This document shows, piece by piece, positions 42,915-51,944 of a stretch of DNA of 64,000 nucleotides. The stretch's first letter is position 1; every line of letters begins with the position of its first letter. The notes beneath the pieces were generated by a model. The model was given only the letters and a program-made list of their open reading frames with translations, was not told where the DNA came from and ran no database searches. The translations under genes were made by a program, and so were the position numbers. This DNA is from Streptomyces caniscabiei (GTDB taxonomy: Bacteria; Actinomycetota; Actinomycetes; Streptomycetales; Streptomycetaceae), in the NCBI RefSeq assembly GCF_014930365.1, contig NZ_JABXWI010000008.1, positions 1-64,000 on the forward strand. The letters are read 5' to 3'.

Positions 42915-44285
42915 ATGACGATCCAGAGCGAGAACAGCTGGCGGCCTCGGCCCGTCACCAATCGACAGATCACCTACGCCACCGTGCTGGCCTTCCTGGC
43001 CTGGGCGTTCGCGGTCTACGACTTCATTCTCTTCGGCATTCTGCTGCCGGAGATAGGCAAGGACCAGGGCTTGGACTCGGCCGAGCAGGCCACTCTCGTC
43101 ACCTGGATGTCCATCGGCGCAGTCGTGCTCGGCCTGCTGGCCGGGCCGGTCGTCGACAAGTTCGGCCGGAAGGCCGGCGTGGCCGTCACCACGGCCGGAG
43201 CCGGTGTCGCCTCGGCCCTCACAGCTCTGGCAGGTGTCGTGCCGGCCTGGGGGCTGGTCGCCATCCGTTCCCTCAGCGGCCTGGGCCTGTCCGAGCAGGG
43301 TGTCAACGGCGCCTACCTCAGCGAACTCTATGGGGCCTCGGACGATCCGCGAATCAAGAAACGTCAGGGCTTCATCTACTCCCTGGTACAGGGCGGTTGG
43401 CCGGTCGGAGCGATCCTGGCCGCCGCACTGACGGCAGTGATGCTCCCGATCATCGGTTGGGCCGGGTGCTTCCTGTTCGCTGCGGTTCCGTCTCTGGTCA
43501 TCGCGCTCCTCGCACGCAAGCTGCGGGAGTCCCCGCAGTTCGAGGCCGTGCAGAAGCTGCGACAGCTGCAGTCCCTCGGCGCGCGCCGAGAAGCCGAACA
43601 ACTCGCGGTCACCCTGGGCGTCGAAGAGTCCGAGACCCGCAGCACCCTGGCCGACATCTTCCGCGGCAGCGGCCTGCGTACCACGCTCTCCCTGGGGCTC
43701 GGACACATCCTCAACTACTTCCCCGTACAGGTCTTCAGCGTCCTGGGCACCACCGTACTCATCAACGTGCACCATGTGTCGTTCACGAACTCGCTGGTCA
43801 TCCTGCTGATGTCCAACGTCATCGCCTACTTGGGCTACCTCACCCACGGATTCCTGGGGGACCGGTTCGGCAGGCGCAACGTCATCGCCGCCGGCTGGGT
43901 CACCGGAGGCCTCGTCTTCACCGCAATGATCTACGGGCCCAGCAACTTCTGGACCGTCGTCGCGCTCTACAGCATCGGGACCTTCTTCCTGATCGGTCCC
44001 TACTCGTGCGTCCTCTTCTTCGTGGGCGAGAGTTACGAGACGCGTATCCGAGGCCGCGGCGCCGCCTTCGTCGCGGCGGTCGGTCCGATCGGGGCGATCC
44101 TCTCCTCCGCCCTGGCAGCCACGCTGCTGAGCAACCACGGCACCTGGGCCACCGCCGCGTTTCTCTTCGGCGCGGTCCCGTGCACCCTGTCAGGCCTGGC
44201 GGTCCTGTTCTCGCGGAAGCGCCAGAGCGTCGCCGCGCCGGTACGTGCCGGCCGCCACGCTCGGAAGACCGAGCCGGCCATCTGA
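42915..44285 (+). CDS. MFS transporter, carboxylate/aromatic acid type
   Basis: 456 residues, twelve membrane segments. LPEIGKDQGL, GLLAGPVVDKFGRKAGV (motif A) and the second-half motif A HGFLGDRFGRRNVIAAG are visible, and a long central loop (residues 215-245: LRESPQFEAVQKLRQ...) is usual for SHS/AAHS-type acid carriers. It likely imports or exports an acidic intermediate of the island's pathway. TGGAGG stands before ATG 42915. It has its own leader of about 125 bp after the hairpin. Confidence 0.88.
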   Translation: MTIQSENSWRPRPVTNRQITYATVLAFLAWAFAVYDFILFGILLPEIGKDQGLDSAEQATLVTWMSIGAVVLGLLAGPVVDKFGRKAGVAVTTAGAGVASALTALAGVVPAWGLVAIRSLSGLGLSEQGVNGAYLSELYGASDDPRIKKRQGFIYSLVQGGWPVGAILAAALTAVMLPIIGWAGCFLFAAVPSLVIALLARKLRESPQFEAVQKLRQLQSLGARREAEQLAVTLGVEESETRSTLADIFRGSGLRTTLSLGLGHILNYFPVQVFSVLGTTVLINVHHVSFTNSLVILLMSNVIAYLGYLTHGFLGDRFGRRNVIAAGWVTGGLVFTAMIYGPSNFWTVVALYSIGTFFLIGPYSCVLFFVGESYETRIRGRGAAFVAAVGPIGAILSSALAATLLSNHGTWATAAFLFGAVPCTLSGLAVLFSRKRQSVAAPVRAGRHARKTEPAI

Positions 44286-44342
44286 TGTCGCGCCCCTGCC
44301 CGCCCCTGTCGCGAGCTGGTCCGGCCGGGCCTCACTAGAGGG

Positions 44343-46757
44343 TTACTGGCTGAGCGGTAGTTCGGCCCAGATGGTCTTGCCGCTGTTTGTGTGGCGTGTG
44401 CCCCAGCGTTGTGCCATCTGGGCGACCAGGAGCAGGCCTCGTCCGCCCTCGTCGAAGGCGCGGGCGTGTCTGAGATGAGGAGCGGTGCTGCTCCCGTCGG
44501 TGACTTCGATGACGAGCGCGCTGTCACGGATGAGCCGAAGCCGGATGGGAGGGGTGCCGTAGCGGATGGCATTGGTGACCAGTTCGCTCACTACGAGCTC
44601 GGTGGTGAACGCGAGATCGCTCAGTCGCCAGGCGGTGAGTTGCCGGCGCGCGTCAGCACGCGTGGGAGCTACGGCCACCGGGTCGCTCGCCAGGTCCCAG
44701 GTGGCGACGTGGTCGCCGTCGAAGGCCCGGGTGCGGGCAAGGAGCAGAGCGACATCGTCGTCGGGGGCTTTGGGGACGAGTGCGTCCATGATGGCGTCGC
44801 ACTTGGATTCCAGCGAGCGGTGCGAAGCTCCCAGAGCCTCGCGCAGCGTATCCAGGCCGACAGAGATGTCATGGGCCCGGGATTCGATGAGGCCGTCGGT
44901 GTACAGGGCGAGGAGACTGCCGGCCGGCAGGTCGAATTCGGCGCACTCGAAGGGCAGGCTGCCCAATCCGAGGGGCGGCCCGGCCGGTATCTCGGGGAAT
45001 TCGACCGTAGCGTCCGGGAGCACGATGGCAGGCAACGGGTGTCCGGCACGGGCGATGCTGCAGTGCAGCGAGACGGGGTCGTACACGGCGTACATGCAGG
45101 TCGCACCGACGTCACCGTCGATTCCTTGGCCGCTTACGCCTTCGGAATCGACGGACAGGCGGATCACCAGATCGTCGAGGCGGGTGAGCAGCTCATCCGG
45201 GCCGAGGTCCACATCGGCGAGTGTGCGTACAGCGGCCCGCAGGCGTCCCATCGTGGCGGAGGCCTGAAGCCCGTGCCCGACGACGTCACCTACGACCAGG
45301 GCGACCCGCGCGCCGGAGAGAGGAATGACGTCGAACCAGTCGCCGCCCACGCCCAGGGGGGAGTCTGCGGGCAGGTAGCGGGAGGCGAATTCCACAGCAG
45401 GTTGTTCTCGAAGCCGCTGGGGCAGCAGGTTGTGCTGGAGTGTCAAGGCTGTGGCGTGCTCACGGGTATAGCGCAGGGCATTGTCGATGGACACCGCCGC
45501 CCTTGCGGCAAGCTCTTCCACAAGGACCGCATCGTCCCTGTCGAAGGGATGCTCAGGGTGCAGGCGACGTAGTAGGGAGAGGACACCCAGCGTCGTACCA
45601 CGAGAACGCAGCGGTACCGCCAGCGTCGAATGGAACCCGAACTCCTGCACGCGGGCCCTACGAACGCTGTCGTTCGCGAGCCACCGTTCCCATGCGAGGT
45701 CTCCAGCTCTCGCCAGAATCGCTCCTCCCGTGGCCAGACAGCGTGTGTAGGGCGAGTCCGCCGTCTGAGCGGTGGACTCGCCGACGGCGACCGCGGCCTC
45801 CGGAGAGCCCTCAGTGGTCGAGGATTGTGCGACACGGCGCAGCGCGAGCGGCGAGTGATCATGCCGCAGAGCGGGATCCGTCCCCTGGAGCACCGAATCG
45901 AGGAGATCGACGGTGACGAAGTCGGCCAGTTGTGGGGTGATCGTCTCGGCGAGCTCCTGAGCGGTCTGTGACACGTCCAGGCTGGTGCCGATACGGGTGG
46001 CCGCCTCGTTCAACAGAGACCACCGCCGTCGGCCCCAGTACTGTTCGCTGCTCTCGTAGGTTGTGACGATCGCACCGCACAGGCGCCCAGAAGCGTCCCT
46101 GACAGGCCCTATCTCATGCGCCCAGGGGCGCTCGTGAATGACGCCCGGGACGCTGTAATAGCCCTCGTAGTGCACCGGCTCCCCGGTCTCGATCACTTGA
46201 CGCAGATGTCGCTGGAATGCCGCGTAGACCGGCGCCGAGAAGACATCGGAGACCAGACGACCCCGCAGTTCTTCCTCCGTGGCGGCGAACCGGCGCCCGG
46301 CGGCAGCATTGACGCGTGCAAAACGGAGTTCCGTGTCGTAGATCACCTGGACGACCGGGCACTGAGTGAAAGCCCGGTCTGCGAGGGTCTGATCGCCTTC
46401 CGACCCCATCGGCTCGCCGGGCCGGGTCATCGTCAGAATCCAGCGCAGCTCCCCCCTCCCCGACGGCATCGGCTGCGCCCGAAGTACCAGCTCCAGGACT
46501 TGTCCGTCGTTGCGCAGGAATGCGAGCCGACCTCTCCAACTCGCCTGACGCGCAAGCACGCGCTGCAAGGTCGCGGCGTCGTCCCGGCGCAGCAAGTCCT
46601 GCACCGGGCGCCCTTCGATTTCGGTGCGAGAAAGGCCGAGCGGCACCCGGGACTCCGGGCCCCAGCCGATCACGACTCCTTCGGCGTCCGTCAGCGCCAC
46701 AGCCGCGTATGACGTATCAGCGGCTGCACCCCAAGGAACCGTGCCGAAATCCTCCAT
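44343..46757 (-). CDS. PAS-PAS-GAF SpoIIE-type PP2C phosphatase with HATPase domain
   Basis: 804 residues. Order: PAS 1 (about 15-115, AAVALTDAEGVVIGWGPES), PAS 2 (about 130-240, ADRAFTQCPVVQVIYDTELRFARVNAA), GAF (about 260-420), SpoIIE phosphatase (about 450-650; GGDWFDVIPLSGARVALVVGDVVGHGLQASATM, ARAGHPLPAIVLPD, LLALYTDGLIESR, DDVALLLAR), and a C-terminal HATPase_c anti-sigma-type domain (ELVVSELVTNAIRYG, GRGLLLVAQMAQRWG). Such proteins adjust sigma-factor switches in response to a small molecule or redox signal. ATG 46757 is where family sequence starts; the frame is open to 47834 but codes for nothing recognisable as part of it. Confidence 0.88.
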   Translation of the reverse strand: MEDFGTVPWGAAADTSYAAVALTDAEGVVIGWGPESRVPLGLSRTEIEGRPVQDLLRRDDAATLQRVLARQASWRGRLAFLRNDGQVLELVLRAQPMPSGRGELRWILTMTRPGEPMGSEGDQTLADRAFTQCPVVQVIYDTELRFARVNAAAGRRFAATEEELRGRLVSDVFSAPVYAAFQRHLRQVIETGEPVHYEGYYSVPGVIHERPWAHEIGPVRDASGRLCGAIVTTYESSEQYWGRRRWSLLNEAATRIGTSLDVSQTAQELAETITPQLADFVTVDLLDSVLQGTDPALRHDHSPLALRRVAQSSTTEGSPEAAVAVGESTAQTADSPYTRCLATGGAILARAGDLAWERWLANDSVRRARVQEFGFHSTLAVPLRSRGTTLGVLSLLRRLHPEHPFDRDDAVLVEELAARAAVSIDNALRYTREHATALTLQHNLLPQRLREQPAVEFASRYLPADSPLGVGGDWFDVIPLSGARVALVVGDVVGHGLQASATMGRLRAAVRTLADVDLGPDELLTRLDDLVIRLSVDSEGVSGQGIDGDVGATCMYAVYDPVSLHCSIARAGHPLPAIVLPDATVEFPEIPAGPPLGLGSLPFECAEFDLPAGSLLALYTDGLIESRAHDISVGLDTLREALGASHRSLESKCDAIMDALVPKAPDDDVALLLARTRAFDGDHVATWDLASDPVAVAPTRADARRQLTAWRLSDLAFTTELVVSELVTNAIRYGTPPIRLRLIRDSALVIEVTDGSSTAPHLRHARAFDEGGRGLLLVAQMAQRWGTRHTNSGKTIWAELPLSQ

Positions 46758-47874
46758 CGCAAAGTCAGTCTCCCACCGATGCGCGCATTGAGCAGCGGTG
46801 AGAAACCCGATTTCAGTCCGCGCCGATCTTGCCGGAGCAGCGTTTTCTTCCCAGCGCCGTGCACATCGTCGCTGCTCATGCCGGTGTGAATGGCCTGAGG
46901 CCAATACGATCTCGGCTGATACCAAGTTGCCGGACAGCGGAGCCTCCGGTCCACGTGAACGACAAGGCTTGTGCGCTTGTCGGCTCTGCCGGAGTCCGCT
47001 CTCCGCTTCCGATGCAACACACTGGCAGGTTGCATTCCGTTGGCGGGCCGCGTGTAGGCGCGGCCCGCCAACGGTGGTGGTCAGCGTGCTGGTCGCCTGC
47101 AACTTGTTGGTCCCCACGGTGATGTCCAGGTGGAATCCGTCGGGGCTGGTCTGCTTCGTCGCGTGGACTCGGCCAGTCTCGATGCAGGTCTGGAACAGGT
47201 CTGAGAACCGGTCGATCTTGTTGTGGAAGGGAGTGCCGTTCTGCAGGGCCATGCTCTCGGTGCCGTTGATGACGTAGCGCGGCGACGGTGCTGATGGCGG
47301 TGCCTGTTGCTGTTCTCGGTGATGGTGACGGTGGCCTCGGCCGAGCCGGACTTTCTTGCCGCCCAGCGTGTAGGTGCCCTGCGACCGATGCGACCGCTCA
47401 GGGGTCGCGCTGCCCGACTTGTACGGGGCGCCCCAGGGGCGGTGTCGGAAATACGGGCGACCGGCTCCCGCGCAAACGTTCGAACCGGCCGTCGGGGCGG
47501 TGGACACGAGGCAGGGCAGAGGGGCGGTGCTGCCGAAGGCCCGTCCGACTACTCCCGTCGGCACCCTTGCGGCCCCGGGCGCCTGCGGACACGGCTGCCG
47601 AAGACTGTGCGATCGGTCCTGCGGATGGCTGAGGCTCTGCCACTTGGGCCAGGCAGAGCGCCCAACGATGTCGCGTTCGCGCCGCTGGTCCGTTTCTGCG
47701 ACCCGGTTCGTGCTCAGCGCGCCGACGGAACCGCGAGCCGGTGGTGCAACGGGGGGAGCGGGACAAGGACCAGGAAGCGTCTCGCGAAGCCGACCGTGAG
47801 CCGACCCAGGACCTGAACCGTAAGGGGGCCGCACTCAGCTCGTGATCCTCCGAGCTAGGAGTGCGAGGGGGTGC
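46758..47874. other. Gene-poor region with an unassigned minus-strand coding-like stretch
   Basis: Most of it shows nothing recognisable. On the minus strand about 47375-47060 reads as TYTLGGKKVRLGRG, then RYVINGTESMALQNGTPFHNKIDRFSDLFQTCIETGRVHATKQTSPDGFHLDITVGTNKLQATSTLTTTVGG, which has the composition of real protein rather than an antisense frame. No start or ribosome site was found and I cannot place the family. It may be the remnant of a secreted or enzyme protein. Confidence 0.4.
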
Positions 47875-48678
47875 CTAGTGCTCCGGGCGCGGCTTGGCTT
47901 TGCTGGCGTGGCGGGCGGCCTTGTAAGTCTCGGGCAGGAAGCGGTGTTCGATGGCAGTGCGCTTGGTGGTGGCGTCGCCGCCGACGACCTCGGCACGTCC
48001 CTTCATCAGGGCGAGGAAGCCCTGGCGGGCGACTTCCTTGCGGCTGTTCTTCTTCATGTCGGGGCCGAAGGCGGTGTTGTTCATGCCGGCGCTGGCGTGG
48101 AAGTTGCTGTCGGTGGCGCCGGGCATGAGGCAGGTGACGGTGACGCCGTGTTCCTTGAGTTCCTCGCGCAGCCCGAGGGCGAACATGCGGGTGAAGGCGC
48201 GGGAGGGCCCGTACACGGTCTCGTAGGGGGTGGGCAGGGTCGCCGACAGCGATGAGGTGATCAGGATGCGGCCGCGGCCGTTGCCAGCCATGTGCCGGGC
48301 GACGTGCTTGGCCAGGTGGACGACGGAGGCCACGTTCAGCTGGATGAGGGAGAGTTCGTCGTCGAGGTCGGTGTCGAGGAAGGCGCCGCCGATGCTGCGG
48401 CCGGCGTTGAGGACGGCGGCGTCGAGCGGTCGGCCGGTCTGCTGCACCTCCTGCCACACCTTCTCAATGCCCTCGCTCTGGGAGAGGTCGGCGCGCACGG
48501 GTGTGACGTGGACGCCGTGCCGTGCCAGGTCGGCTGCTGCCTGGTCGGTGTGCTCGCTGCGGCCGGTGGCGATCAGGTCGAAGCCGTTGATGGCGAACAG
48601 CTTCGCGAGTTCGTAGCCGATGCCCGCAGAGGCCCCGGTCACCAGGGCGAGTGGGCGGCGGGAGGCGGTGCTGCTCAT
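47875..48678 (-). CDS. SDR-family oxidoreductase with altered catalytic lysine
   Basis: 267 residues, SDR fold: TGASAGIGYELAKLFAINGFDLIATGRSE, AAVLNAGRSIGG and ITSSLSATLPTPYETVYGPSRAFTRMFALGLREEL. The catalytic YxxxK is YGPSR here, arginine replacing lysine, while the tyrosine and serine remain. Close relatives normally read YGPTK/YGASK. Activity may be weakened or the enzyme may use arginine. The C-terminal 50 residues (FGPDMKKNSRKEVARQGFLALMKGRAEVVGG) follow the family. It is the last gene of the 47.9-50.5 kb minus-strand cluster. Confidence 0.85.
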   Translation of the reverse strand: MSSTASRRPLALVTGASAGIGYELAKLFAINGFDLIATGRSEHTDQAAADLARHGVHVTPVRADLSQSEGIEKVWQEVQQTGRPLDAAVLNAGRSIGGAFLDTDLDDELSLIQLNVASVVHLAKHVARHMAGNGRGRILITSSLSATLPTPYETVYGPSRAFTRMFALGLREELKEHGVTVTCLMPGATDSNFHASAGMNNTAFGPDMKKNSRKEVARQGFLALMKGRAEVVGGDATTKRTAIEHRFLPETYKAARHASKAKPRPEH

Positions 48679-48766
48679 GAGAGGTGCTCCGTTTCCGTGT
48701 ACTGGTGGGCGTCCGGTGGCCGACCACCGTGGGGGAGTGTGGGGTCGCTACGGGCTTGGGGGTGGG

Positions 48767-49525
48767 TTACCAGTCCTGGCGGGTGGGGTGGATGACGATG
48801 TCGTTGACGGTGACTTCGATGGGCTGGTCGAGGGCGTAGACGACGGCGTCGGCCACGCGGTCCTGGTGGATGGCACCCTCGTTGAGGTCGTGGGCGATCT
48901 GCTTGCCCTCGGCGTTGGAGACCTTGTCGGCCCAGCCGGTGTCGATGACACCGGGGCTGATCATGGAGACCTGGATGCCGTGGGTGATGCCGACTTCCCG
49001 CCGGAGGCTGTCGGTGATGCCGCGGATGAAGAACTTGGTGGCGCTGTAGACGCCGCTGGCGTCCCCGACACGGATACCAGCCACGGAGCTGAGGTTGAGG
49101 ATGTGGCCGGACTGGCGGGCGATCATGCCGGGCAGCACGGCACTGATGGCGTGCAGGTAGCCGCGGAGGTTGGTGTCGATCATATTGTCCCAGTCGTCGA
49201 CGGCACGGTCGGACCACTTGGAGAAGAGCATCAGGCCAGCGTTGTTGACCAGGTGGTCGACGGGGCCGTACTCAGTGGCTGCGAACTCCATCAGACCCTC
49301 GACGTCGTCGCGGCGGGTGACGTCGGTGACGCGAGTGGTCGCGATGCCGCCCGCGCCGCGGATCTCGGTGACCAGTGTGTTGAGCTTGTCGGCGTTGCGG
49401 GCGGCGAGGACGACGCGGGCGCCCCGAGCGGCCAGAGCGCGGGCCGTGGCCGCGCCGATGCCGGAGGACGCGCCGGTGATGACACTGACGCGGCCCTGAA
49501 GGTGGTTGGCGTGGCTGTCAGCCAT
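48767..49525 (-). CDS. SDR-family oxidoreductase
   Basis: 252 residues with TGASSGIGAATARALAARGARVVLAARNADKL (arginine after strand 2, suggesting NADP), VNNAGLM, catalytic YSATKF, and the C-terminal VNDIVIHPTRQDW usual in YdfG-type members. Substrate unknown. Gaps of 27 bp to the upstream hydrolase and 88 bp to the downstream SDR suggest one transcript. Confidence 0.88.
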   Translation of the reverse strand: MADSHANHLQGRVSVITGASSGIGAATARALAARGARVVLAARNADKLNTLVTEIRGAGGIATTRVTDVTRRDDVEGLMEFAATEYGPVDHLVNNAGLMLFSKWSDRAVDDWDNMIDTNLRGYLHAISAVLPGMIARQSGHILNLSSVAGIRVGDASGVYSATKFFIRGITDSLRREVGITHGIQVSMISPGVIDTGWADKVSNAEGKQIAHDLNEGAIHQDRVADAVVYALDQPIEVTVNDIVIHPTRQDW

Positions 49526-49552
49526 GGCGGCTCTCCATCTGTGTAGCGGTGT

Positions 49553-50497
49553 TCAGGCGGTGCGTGCGCGGGTGTCGAAATCAAGGAACATCTGCAGGAA
49601 GCCCTCCGGGTTCTCCTCGGGCACCCAGTGGCCTGCGCCCTCGACGAGGTGGCCGGTGACGTGGTCGGCTATCTCCTCGCACATGGCCCGGTAGTTGGCG
49701 GCCAGTGTCTGGGTGGCGCCGCCGGAGGCGAGCACGGGGAGGGTGAGTTTGCCGTCGCAGGCGATGGCATCGCGGTGGATCTGGGCGTCGTGGTCGAGTT
49801 CCCGGTAGATCTCGCACAGGGCGCGCATGGCGCCGGGGGCCTGGAAGGCGCGGGAGTAGACGGCCACATCGGCTTCGGTGATTGCGTCGGGCTGGTAGGC
49901 CAGGTCGTCGAAGAAGCGGGTGACGTACCAGCGTTCCCGGCCGTGGGTGAGGTGGACGGCGATGTCGGGGTTGGCGTGGAAGTCGAAGTGCCAGGCGCTC
50001 TTGGCGACTTTGCGCTGCTCGTAGTAATCCGTGCCGGGCAGCGGGGCTTCCATGGTGGTGAGGCTGACGACGTCGTCGCGGTAGCGCAGGGAGTAGCCGA
50101 ATGCCAGCATCGAGCCGAGGTCGTGGCCGACCACGGAGACGGGCCCGTGAACTCCGAGGTGCTCGTGAACGAGACGGTGCAGGTCTGCGGCCATCGTCCA
50201 CTTGTCGTAGCCGTCGCGGGGCTTGGTCGACGCGCCGGCGCCGCGGTAGTCGGGGGCGATGACGCGGTAGCCGGCCCGTGCGAGCGGGGCGAGTACCTTG
50301 CGCCATGCATGTCGGGTCTGTGGGGCGCCGTGGATGAGCAGCACCGTCTTCAACGCCTCGGCCTCGGACAGAGGGGACGGTTCGGTGAGGGTGTAGCCGA
50401 TGCGGACACCGGCGTCCTGGTCGATCCAGGCACGGCCGTGGCTGATCCGGACACTGCCGTGATCGGTAACGGTGGCCACTGCGGCGTGCGCGTTCAT
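49553..50497 (-). CDS. Alpha/beta hydrolase, epoxide hydrolase-like
   Basis: 314 residues from ATG 50497. VLLIHGAPQTRHAWRKVLAPLARAGYRVIAPDYRGAGAST shows the HGxP oxyanion motif, GHDLGSMLAFGYSLRY holds an aspartate nucleophile (GHD), and GAGHWVPEENPEGF the catalytic histidine. HGAP with GHDxG is the epoxide-hydrolase/dehalogenase signature. A long N-terminal leader of 35 residues precedes the fold. First gene of the cluster; the upstream 307 bp (50498-50804) hold no gene. Confidence 0.85.
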   Translation of the reverse strand: MNAHAAVATVTDHGSVRISHGRAWIDQDAGVRIGYTLTEPSPLSEAEALKTVLLIHGAPQTRHAWRKVLAPLARAGYRVIAPDYRGAGASTKPRDGYDKWTMAADLHRLVHEHLGVHGPVSVVGHDLGSMLAFGYSLRYRDDVVSLTTMEAPLPGTDYYEQRKVAKSAWHFDFHANPDIAVHLTHGRERWYVTRFFDDLAYQPDAITEADVAVYSRAFQAPGAMRALCEIYRELDHDAQIHRDAIACDGKLTLPVLASGGATQTLAANYRAMCEEIADHVTGHLVEGAGHWVPEENPEGFLQMFLDFDTRARTA

Positions 50498-50804
50498 CCT
50501 GGGGTGCCTTTCGTCGTGGGGGTGCGGGAGGCGGAACCTGCGGTGCCGTCGGCCGCATGCGGTTGTCCGCCGAGGGAGTCCGGTCAGGCCGTAGCCCACG
50601 ACGCGGTGATACGCCGTGAGCGCCGCATCGGCAGGGGAGAGTGGTGTGCATTGACTCCATCTCCTTCACTACCGTGTCCGAGGGCAGGAAGTGCTGGAGG
50701 AGATGCTGGGGTCCCTCGCTCCGGCCAGGGCCGCGGGCTGCCTGAGGTGGCCGGCCGGTGACGGGCCAGGCGACGCCGTCACCGGCCGGCCCTCCAGGCG
50801 GGAG

Positions 50805-51659
50805 TCAGGCGGCGGGGGTGTCGAAGTCGGCCGACTTCGTCAGTGCCTCGTTGGCCCGGATCTCGGCGAGCATCGACTCCAACTGCTCGATCGCCATGCT
50901 GTACGCCGGGGCACCCAGCGGCAGGCGCTGGGGGTGGGCGTCGGCGGCGAGGGCGGTGATGATCGCCCGGGCGGCGGCGCGGGGGTCGCCTGGCTCCTTG
51001 CCGGTGTCCGCGCGGAACCCGGCACGCGCCGCGCCGACCGTGTCGGCGTAATCGGCGATCTCCCGCTCCGGCAGCGTCTCGTTGGCGGACCGGCCTGCCC
51101 AGTCGGTGCGAAAGGGGCCGGGCTCCACGAGCATCGTGGTGATGCCCAGCGGTGCGACCTCCTGGCGCAGGGCGTCGGTCAGGCCCTCGACGGCGAACTT
51201 GGTGGCGGCGTAGTAGCCGACGGCCGGGAAGGCGCGCAGCCCTCCGATGGAGGAGAAGTTCACGATCGTTCCCGAGCGGCGCGCACGCATGCCAGGAAGG
51301 ACGGCGCGGATGACGTCGGACAGGCCGAAGACGTTGATGTCGAAGATCCGGCGGATCTCGTCGTCGGTGCTTTCCTCCACGGCGGCGAAGTAGCCGATGC
51401 CGGCGTTGTTGACCAGCACGTCGATGCCGCCGAAGTACTCTACGGCCGCCTCGACGGCCTCCCTCACCTGGGCGGCGTCGGTGACGTCGAGGGGCAGGGC
51501 GAGCGCCTGGTCGTTGCCCTCGACAAGATCCTTGACCTGAGCGACGTTGCGGGCGGTGACGACCGCCTTGTGGCCGGCGGCGAGAACCTCTTGGGCCAGA
51601 GCGCGGCCGAAGCCGGTCGAGCAGCCGGTGATGAACCAGACCTTCTGCTGAGCAGTCAT
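50805..51659 (-). CDS. SDR-family oxidoreductase
   Basis: 284 residues. TGCSTGFGRALAQEVLAAGHKAVVTARN is the NADP-type cofactor site, VNNAGIGYFAAVEE and YYAATKFAVEGL follow, and the long C-terminus (GDPRAAARAIITALAADAHPQRLPLGAPAYSMAIEQLESM) marks the group related to 17-beta-hydroxysteroid dehydrogenase-like SDRs. ATG 51659 is preferred over the adjacent TTG; GAGGAG lies ahead. It is divergent from the XRE regulator, which probably controls it. Confidence 0.88.
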   Translation of the reverse strand: MTAQQKVWFITGCSTGFGRALAQEVLAAGHKAVVTARNVAQVKDLVEGNDQALALPLDVTDAAQVREAVEAAVEYFGGIDVLVNNAGIGYFAAVEESTDDEIRRIFDINVFGLSDVIRAVLPGMRARRSGTIVNFSSIGGLRAFPAVGYYAATKFAVEGLTDALRQEVAPLGITTMLVEPGPFRTDWAGRSANETLPEREIADYADTVGAARAGFRADTGKEPGDPRAAARAIITALAADAHPQRLPLGAPAYSMAIEQLESMLAEIRANEALTKSADFDTPAA

Positions 51660-51944
51660 CAAGCGGATCTCCTCGGAACGGACGCACCCCTCCTACGGCG
51701 ATCACAACGGGGTGACGGCGACAGGGGTGCTGCATACGGGGTGAAGCGGCGCCCGCTCCGCCTGTGCCTCGCACACGGCAGGCGGGCCGCGGACCTCTTG
51801 AGGTCACTGCGATGGCCGCCCCACCATTCATGCACGCCGGGGAGCCGGGGGCCAAGCCACCTGCGGGGGCCATTGCTGCCGGGGAAGAACCTTCCCCCCC
51901 CCACCCGGTGGATCGCCGCCGCGGGCCGGGGAAGACTGGTTCTC

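Noticed and set aside
44343..47834. A single 1163-codon protein
   Set aside because: Recognisable phosphatase sequence begins at ATG 46757. The 359 codons upstream are open by high-GC chance and contain unrelated coding-like text.
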